Source: Gaeumannomyces sp. JS-464 (taxonomy: Eukaryota > Ascomycota > Sordariomycetes > Magnaporthales > Magnaporthaceae). From it: a DNA stretch of 64,000 nt. The stretch is taken from assembly GCA_002197995.1 (NCBI GenBank), contig NGZR01000003.1, positions 2,294,001 to 2,358,000 on the forward strand, written 5' to 3'. How positions within the stretch are numbered: position 1 is the first letter of the stretch; each line of letters opens with the position of its first letter. The notes beneath the pieces are model-generated. The model was given only the letters and a program-made list of their open reading frames with translations. It did not search any database and was not told where the DNA came from. The position numbers and the translations under genes were made by a program. This document shows positions 57,093-64,000 of the stretch, piece after piece.

Positions 57093-58621
57093 ATGGCCCG
57101 TTTAGTCCTGCGCAAGATCGACCGGAACATTATCCCCATCCTCTTCGTCACTTACATGTTCAACTTCATGGACAAGACTATCCTGTCGAGCGCCGCCGTC
57201 TTCGGGCTGCGCGAGGACAACGGCCTGAAAGGCCAGGACTACAGCTGGGTGTCGGGCATCTTCTATTTTGGTTATTTTGCCTGGGAATACCCGACTACTC
57301 TTTTGATCGCTCGCCTGCCCGTGGCCCGGTATCTCACGGCAAACACCTTCTTTTGGGGCGCAGTTGTCGCCCTAACCGCAGCCTGCCACAGCTACGGCGG
57401 CCTGCTGACGGTGCGCTTCCTCCTGGGCGTCGCAGAGGCCACCATCACGCCCGCCTTTATGTTTGTTACCTCTACCTGGTATACGCGCGACGAAATTCCT
57501 TTTAGAACGGGCATTTGGTTTTCGGGCAACTCGCTCGGCGGCCTCGTCGCCTCCCTGCTGGCTTTCGGCATCGGCCACATCCACCGGGACGACGCCGTCG
57601 GCCCCTGGCGGACCATGTATATCGTTTTGGGCTTGGCCACCTTCCTCTGGGCTTTTGCCATCTGGCGCTTCCTGCCCGACTCCATCTCCACCGCCCGCTT
57701 CCTCTCCACCCCGGCCGAGCGCCGGTTCGCGACCGACCGCGTTATCGTGGCCGGGACCGGGCGCACCGACAAGACCGTCTGGCGCTGGGCACAGGTCCGC
57801 GAGTGCCTTATCGACCCCAAAACGTGGTTCTTTTTCTGCATCGGCGTCGCATCGCAGATCCCCAACGGCGGCACCCAGAACTTTGCCAACCTCGTCGTCC
57901 GCTCCTTCGGCTTCACAGCCCTGCAGACCACGCTCATCAACATCCCTTACTCGCTCCTCGCCGCGGCATGGATCGCGGGGACGGGCTGGCTGGCCGGCCG
58001 CTACCGCACCGCAAACTGCCTGCTCATCGTCGCCGTCGTGCTGCCGTGCATCGCGGGGGCCTCCATCATCTACGCCGCGATTCTGCGCCGGGGAGCCTCG
58101 TCTTCGTTTCCTCAGGGAGCGCAGATGCTGGGCTACTTCCTCCTCGCCTCGGGCTCGGCCGCCATGCCGCTGGCCATATCGCTGGTCCAGGCCAACTACC
58201 GCGGCGTGACCAAAAAGATGACCGTTTCGGCGCTGCTTTTCGTCGCCTATTGTGCCGGAAATATCGCGGGGCCCCAGCTTTTCCGCGCGGACGAGGAGCG
58301 CTCCGGCTATGGGACTGCGTTTGCCGCCATTATAGCTTGTTATTCTATAGTGGCGGGCCTCGCCGTTGGGCTGCGTGTGTATTTGCAGCTCGCGAACCGC
58401 AGGCGGGTGCGCGAGGAGGGATTCGTGGGCAGCGCCGGCGCGGCTGGGGCGGTAGCGGCGCGACTGAAACGTCCAAGAATACTGGTAGAGAAGAGGCAGA
58501 TGGGGCGCGCGAGGGGAGCCGCAGGACCGTGGCCCAGATGGTGAGCGAGGCGGAGCTGAGAGCCGAGGACTACGAAGATGTGACCGACTGGAATACGGCC
58601 GGGTTTCGGTATCGCATGTGA
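57093..58621 (+). CDS. Dal5/allantoate-type MFS anion:cation symporter
   Basis: The ATG at 57093 opens MARLVLRKIDRNIIPILF; the same frame is open further upstream with AEEQTPAAGV and IADDD, so a longer N-terminus (with a frame change near 57020) is possible. Twelve TM helices are expected. Family features include DRNIIPILFVTYMFNFMDK, GYFAWEYPTTLLIARLP, RFLLGVAEATITPAFMF, TSTWYTRDEIPFRTGIWFSG and a central loop with FLPDSISTARFLS. The second half includes NGGTQNFANLVVRSFGF and AYCAGNIAGPQLFRADE. The frame runs on to 58544, but the usual C-terminal motif is found in another frame: EDYEDVTDWNTAGFRYRM ending at 58619-58621. One lost base near 58460-58490 explains this. The family imports allantoate, nicotinate, pantothenate or similar organic anions; the substrate is unknown. 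Convergent with the NLR gene. Confidence 0.87.
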
Positions 58622-59193
58622 GGCTTTAGGGGGCAATTTTACGGAGTTCAGGGGCTCCGAGCCACAGGTGAGGATACAGATCGGATATAGGAAGTATAAC
58701 TGTTCAGAACCCGGGCGTGTAAACGCTCGCGGGAGAGTACCAGGTCCTGTATAGACAAAATTGTGGCCTATCGGCATCATTTTAACCTGCCCGCAACCGG
58801 ACCCCACATATAAACACCCAAGTTTCAAACCCATAGCCCGACAGCGTGGCAAGATCTTAGCCACCCCCTTTTTTACCATTTATATGTCCCGTTGGGTCAG
58901 GCAGTAAGCTTCTATGGCGATCACAGAAACCATAACGGTCACGAGACCATAGATCTGCATGTCTTCATGTCAAAAGCCACTCAGTACCCCGATAGAGAGC
59001 TTCTAGGATACACGCCAACCAGATTCCTATCACAGAGCTGTAGAGAACGCCTCTTGTCACAGTGGGTTACGCTTACTCCACTAGGTAAACTAGCCCACGA
59101 TCTCTTCAACCTCATGTCCCTTACCGCAGCCTGGCCGCAAGTTCTTCTTGCTAGGCCAAAACAGCCATCTTGTGATCAATTGTGGTGCGCCCT
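58622..59193. other. Convergent 3' flanks of MFS and NLR genes
   Basis: No supported gene; short ORFs only. Confidence 0.5.
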
Positions 59194-62100
59194 CTAGATA
59201 CGGTGTGACCTCCTGTTTCCTCGAATCGCCGTCATAAGTCTCAACGGCGGCGGAAAAAAATCGTCGATGTATCCCGTCAGCTCCACCGTACTAAACAGCA
59301 TGGTGAAGCCTCTCCCTTGAAGCCCTGCCAGAAGAGCTTTCCAGTACTCTAGCGGCCACTTGCTTTTTTGAATCATACCCTCTACCTTTCGCATCAATGG
59401 TCGCGTATAGATGAGCCGCGCCCGCAGTAGAATCTCGGCAGTCCTCAGTCTCATATTCAGAGTTCTCGCGTCCTCGTCCCCGGGGACACTGGTGATGGGC
59501 TCGGTAGTTAATGACCACCATTCTCTTGTGGCTTTGCCCCAAAACATTTCGGGAACAAACTGCAGCAGCTTCACGGGGGGCTCGGCGCCTTCGATCCGAG
59601 CGCCACTCTCAAGCTTGGCTTGGAGGTAGGGGAAGCAAAGGAATCGGATAGCGAGAAGTGAACGAAGACTCGCGTCCGTCCCCTCTTTTACAAGTCGCGA
59701 GCCTTGGGGCAGATGAGTTTCAAGCACCGAGCGGTCTAGCCGATCGATGAGGCGAAGCAATACACACCTGCTCTCCGAAGAATCGTTGCAGGTCCGGCCG
59801 AAATAGAGGGAGTACACACAGAGCTTGTGGACCGTCCACTCAACGACAGGCGTCCCTTGCAGAGTGGGTAGAGAAGTGATGCAGGATAGGATGACTAGGG
59901 ACGGGTCATAGCCCGGCGGCCCATCATTGACGACCGTAGACCACATGCTTCGCAGCCAGTCAAACGCTGTTCGGTGGATAAACTCCACGTAATTGCCGTA
60001 TCGATCGCTTCCGTCGGGATCTACCCTTTGATCGGTGCCTGAACTGTTGATTTGTAGCATCCCGCCGGTGCATCCCGCCGCCAGTCTTTCGAGTACTGGG
60101 ATTATTCCAGCAATTTCAACGGTCTCGAGAACCTCTGGCGACTCGGCAGGGTTGTTGCAGGTAATTGCCATCCAGAAGACCCCAACGTCGAAGCCCTTAT
60201 TAATGGTGTCCTTCCATCGGAAAACGAGCTGGTACATTCGGGATGCCGTCTCGAGCAGGTCGGGGCTTAGTCGGCCCCGCATCGACGCATAGAGCTCCCC
60301 CAAGCCCGGAGGGAGTGCCTCAAACAACTCCCAGATTTTGTTGGGGTCAGGGTTGTTCAGAGCTGCAATCAAGATCTGTTCTACCACCAGGACCACCCAG
60401 AGAAAAACTCCGTCCGCCTTTTCGATGAGTTGAGACTCGAGATCCACAACGCTTCTGTTGCGAATCTTTAGCTTGCGAAGCTCCCGAAGCCCATCGCTGC
60501 TCGCCATTCGTTTGCGGACGTATTTTTCGATGTCAGGCCTAGTATATTGCTCCATTCGAAGAGATGGGTAGGCCTTGAACGCGTCTTTGAAGGTGTTCCA
60601 GGGACGGCTCGAGATACAAAGCTTGATCTTGTGATTCTGATGTAACTTCTTAACAAAATCAACAAGCTCCATCAAATCTCCGCCGTACTCATCCAGCCCG
60701 TCGATAAACACCGCAAGGCGATCTGTATCGTGGGTTTGGGAGCCCAGGTTGTGAAGGGCTTCTTGAAGCTCTGTGATTGTCCAATCCGGATTGGGAGCGT
60801 CGGTTCCGGCGAGCTGGAAGTATAAGTAGCGTTCCGGGGTGACGAACGGGCATAGCTCGGGTCGCTGATCAAGGAACTGATGAAGCATTGTGCGCAAAAG
60901 ACCAGCTTGGGACTTTTGCTCAGAGGAGCCCGGATTCCAGAAGTAGACGCTGCATGTGAGAAGCCCAAGATCACCGGCCCACAGCCTCAGGGAGGTTTGG
61001 ACTTTCGGATTTGTGCAGATATATTTCATTATCGTCGTCTTCCCGGAAGCTGCCTTGCCTGTTATCCAGAAAGGACTGTCGTTATTTGGAGACTTGAGCC
61101 ATGCCTCGAAGTTCTGCCCTTGGCAGGGGTGCGGCTCAGCGGAGGACTGCGGTCCTGGGTCTGACAGCCGCCGGCGGACGGAAGACTGCTGCGCCGAGGA
61201 AGACAAAGGCTGGCCACCCTTGATATTGGCATCTGCGATGGAAGAAGATGCTTCGTTATTCGCCGGGTCGGTATGGTTCAGAAGCCACTCGAACGTGGTG
61301 GGAAAAGGCTCGTCGATCTGATTCTCCCGCGCCATCATATCTGGAAACGCAAGCGCCTTCACGATTGTTCTGCAAACGGCGTGACTGCTGTGGGGCAGAG
61401 CAGACTCGCTAGAGCAGCTACCGACAGTCTGGGCCAATGGTTGGTTGTCAGACCTTGAGGCGGCGGTGATCGTTGTCCATAATCCGATCGCAATCCGGTC
61501 TGCGTCTGACGGGGTTTGTAACGGCTGGCCACGAAACGCCTTGCGGAAGTCGGGTCTTAGGTCCTCGATGGCACCTTGCACAAGGTCGAGCCCGTCGATG
61601 ACTCTCTCCACGTCGTTGCGGGTTTCTGTGGAATCATCCCTATAGGGTGAAGAGAATTCTTAGCATTAGGGAAACCGTGCGCCTAGATAATCAGATGGAG
61701 AGACCCAGGGTCGGAGAGGAAGGAGTACTGCAATGCAGAGATAAAATCGAGTACAATATTGTCAAATCATGGGGGGCGAAACGTCACGAAGAAGAACGAA
61801 CATACATGATGCACATTATGACGCTCGTATTTAACTGGTCCCGGATATTTCTCAGCCGTCCCTGGAGGCTTTTGATCTTATCTTGCTTCCACCAAGCGCG
61901 GAGAGCGCCAAAGCCCGCTGTGCCTTGGCCTGGCTTGAAGCTACCGACGAGTTTCTGCAGCTCATTCTCGGCCAGGAAACATTCCGATGTGAGGCGATCG
62001 AAGGATTCTGCTTGGTGGGGGTAGCGGGCTCGTAGCTCCGCGATCTTATCCCTGGCGGAGGTCGCGTTCCTTGACAACTCAGGGCTCTGAGTCGAGAGAT

Positions 62101-62218
62101 CTGATAGCGCTGAGGGGAGACCGTCGCGAGCCTGGCTAATTTCCAGGTAAAGCGAGACTAGTTTCGATCCAAAGTCGACGAAGGCGATGACGCCGGTAGC
62201 GATAGAAAAGGCATCCAT
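59194..62218 (-). CDS. NACHT-type STAND (fungal NLR-like) protein
   Basis: Exons 62218-61806 and 61639-59194 (166-nt intron, GTATGT donor, TATAG acceptor, phase 2) give 952 residues with no break. The N-terminal ~140 residues (MDAFSIATGVIAFVDFGSKL, later LTSECFLAENELQKLVGS) resemble the fungal STAND N-terminal domain that precedes NACHT modules. A polymorphic-looking Ser/Pro-rich spacer follows. The NACHT domain has the P-loop FWITGKAASGKTTIMKYI, Walker B LAVFIDGLDEYGGD and sensor-like LCISSRPW. A winged-helix region (KADGVFLWVVLVVEQIL, ALPPGLGELYASM) and a VEFIHRTAFDWL block typical of this subfamily come next. The C-terminal ~250 residues contain no ankyrin, WD40 or TPR repeats. Relatives act in non-self recognition and cell-death signalling; the role here is inferred only from architecture. 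Confidence 0.88.
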
Positions 62219-64000
62219 GTTTTTGGCCTCGCTTGGCGACGACGGGTGTGGACAGTGCTGTGAGGGACAGAGTTGGTGACAAGAAAATGAGGCAGCTCTC
62301 ACAGAGCTCCTTAGTATTACGACGGAAAGGATGGGCAGAACAAGAGAACAGAGGCGATAGATGCAGGGCAAGCTTGCCATGGGGATACAGGGGAATCTAT
62401 GCCTAACCCGACAAATGGCGTGCCACTTCAAGTATCCACCACAGCCTGCCCGCGGCATCCAGAGCTACTATTGGGTCGACGGCTGGTATCATTCCGGGCG
62501 CAGGAAATCATTGCAGAAGATCTCCAGTCCCCGAGCGCCAGCTGGTTTGCACTCACAACGTAGCGTTTTCGTCGACTGTGGCGCCCACACCTGATGATTC
62601 GAACGAGTGTCTGGTCACTTGATTGGCGGAGAGTGGTGCTGACGCATACGACCTACCTTTCGACCTCAAGCCACACGCTCCAGCAGTGTCCAATAGCCAG
62701 TTAGAGCCCTGGTATGTGGTCAGGCTCGGAACACCCGCCGGGCTCCAGCTGAGAAAAGAATCCATGTGAAAGGTTTGGCCTAAATAACTAGGCGTTCTGC
62801 TCACAAAAAGAATGTGTTAGGATCGTGTGGGCGGATGGGGATTGTCCTTCAGGACGGCGCAAGAGGAGAATAACACGGGTCGCGTTCAGTGGACGAGCTG
62901 TAAATAACGACATGGATATTTATCTCGAGTCGGCACGGCGCAGGGAGCTACCTCTACTTCGCAACCACAGGCGACTGTGGTTTGAGTGGATATATATCGT
63001 CCCAGTCGCATACGGATGGGCGTCGTGGCCAACCGCAGGCAGCGCTTGCGGCCGCGGCCTCTATAGTGATTCGGCATGGACTGGCAGGTTGCTGCGTGTC
63101 CTTTTTTTCTCGCCAAGACAGCAACCGTCGGGCTGGAGCCATCGGCGACCAAAGTGCGGGTTAGCATCCCAATGATGCTTAAGCACCTATTCTGCCATAG
63201 GCAAAAACTGCGGCTCACAGTTCTGGGTCGCCTGGCGACAGCCTGACGCAAAATGTCATCTGCTAAAATGGGGCGCCGCTTCGGGACTCAAGGTCCGTCT
63301 GGGAGACTTGAGAGCACCCTCAAAGCCTCTCTTAGGGTCACGAGGCCTTGCAGTGGTTTCGAATCACCGAGTCCAGCCACCACCAACAGCACAGCCTGGC
63401 CTCGGTGTGTGTGGATGCTACACGAGACGACCTCCATACAGCATGGATACCAACCATTTCGGCCTTCTCGGTCGTGCCCTCTAAGACAGGCTTGTTTTGG
63501 GTTGTTCTGGCATGGCATGGTCGCCGTCTAGATAGCCTCAGTCGTCCGTTGCCGGCCAGGAGTTGGGACAAATCCACGGTAATTTGCTAAAATTTGATGG
63601 CACCCTTTGGTGGTACCCACGACTCTTGCGTGACGGTCACCAGAATCGAGTTTTGAGCTTACGAACGACCAAGATAGCCTAGGTGACAGCACAATTTTTG
63701 GCTGCCTTCCTTTCCCTGGTCCCCTGAGGGAAGTTTGTTCTTCCTCACCTCTGTTGACAGCAACGCGATAGAGTGATGCATTCTTCCACGAACGGGTGAC
63801 GGTGGGGGAGGAGTTCGGCCGCCAGGCCCGTCGTTGGGAGCTAATTATAGACGGCTGCACTACTCGAGCTGAAACCATCCCATGAACAAGGACGAGGCAC
63901 AGCCCGCCTACCCAGCAAACAATCTCGGCTTGGGCTTAAGCAGTGCATTGGGACACCACGCCTTGGAGAAAAAAATCCTGGTCGGCCGTGGGTTCCCCAC
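62219..64000. other. Gene-free right end
   Basis: It is upstream of the NLR gene and includes its promoter. ORFs in 62825-63878 on both strands have no motifs and overlap one another. I see no transposon or RNA gene. Confidence 0.45.

Noticed and set aside
24911..62218. SGT1 and an NLR-like gene in one window as an immune module
   Set aside because: Sgt1 supports NLRs in plants, but the two genes are 35 kb apart with unrelated genes between them; nothing in the sequence links them.
1..64000. CRISPR arrays, prophage or bacterial features
   Set aside because: No regularly spaced direct repeats and no bacterial gene organisation; genes are spliced and eukaryotic.

Overview
The window looks like nuclear DNA of a filamentous ascomycete (Pezizomycotina, most likely a Sordariomycete). 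Genes carry short GT-AG introns (mostly 60-130 nt), intergenic spaces run to several kilobases, and the gene set is typically fungal: lanosterol synthase, glucosylceramide synthase, a fungal C2H2 transcription factor, an Asp f 4-like secreted protein, a UstYa-family oxidase and a NACHT STAND protein. No bacterial operons, CRISPR arrays or canonical tRNA genes were seen.

Layout. 0-6.9 kb is accessory and decayed. It holds the start of a Tyr/Gly-rich secreted protein cut by the left edge (minus), a seven-exon UstYa-like oxidase (1.7-3.0 kb), a broken multi-frame membrane-protein relic (3.8-5.4 kb), a serine-carboxypeptidase relic (5.6-6.1 kb) and an unrecognised minus-strand ORF end beside a long A tract. 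6.9-13.3 kb is mostly gene-poor, with the Asp f 4-like gene at 10.2-11.2 kb. 13.3-33.1 kb is a dense conserved block: GBBH/TauD-type dioxygenase, S9 peptidase with a tRNA-derived element in its intron, SGNH/CE12-type esterase, SEN2, glucosylceramide synthase, SGT1, ERG7, SPO11 and YAR1. 33.1-53.5 kb holds three plus-strand genes (C2H2/fungal-domain transcription factor, PMC1-type Ca2+-ATPase, four-TM membrane protein) separated by multi-kilobase gaps that contain long T and G homopolymers. 53.5-64 kb holds three unrecognised genes, a degenerate ~20-bp tandem array, a Dal5-type MFS permease and a NACHT STAND (NLR-like) protein.

Pairs. SEN2/GCS1 and ERG7/SPO11 are head to head. S9 peptidase/CE12 esterase, GCS1/SGT1 and MFS/NLR are tail to tail.

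Two themes deserve attention. First, many conserved genes (SEN2, SGT1, ERG7, the C2H2 factor, PMC1, the esterase, the S9 peptidase, the dioxygenase, the MFS permease) are split by single-nucleotide frame changes, several lying in short C or G runs. This pattern fits sequencing or assembly indels better than pseudogenes, so single open reading frames under-represent the genes here. Second, SPO11 is different: its seven exons stay in phase but contain one in-frame TAG inside the Toprim region. Gene models below were built by eye from splice signals, phase and family motifs; no database search was possible.
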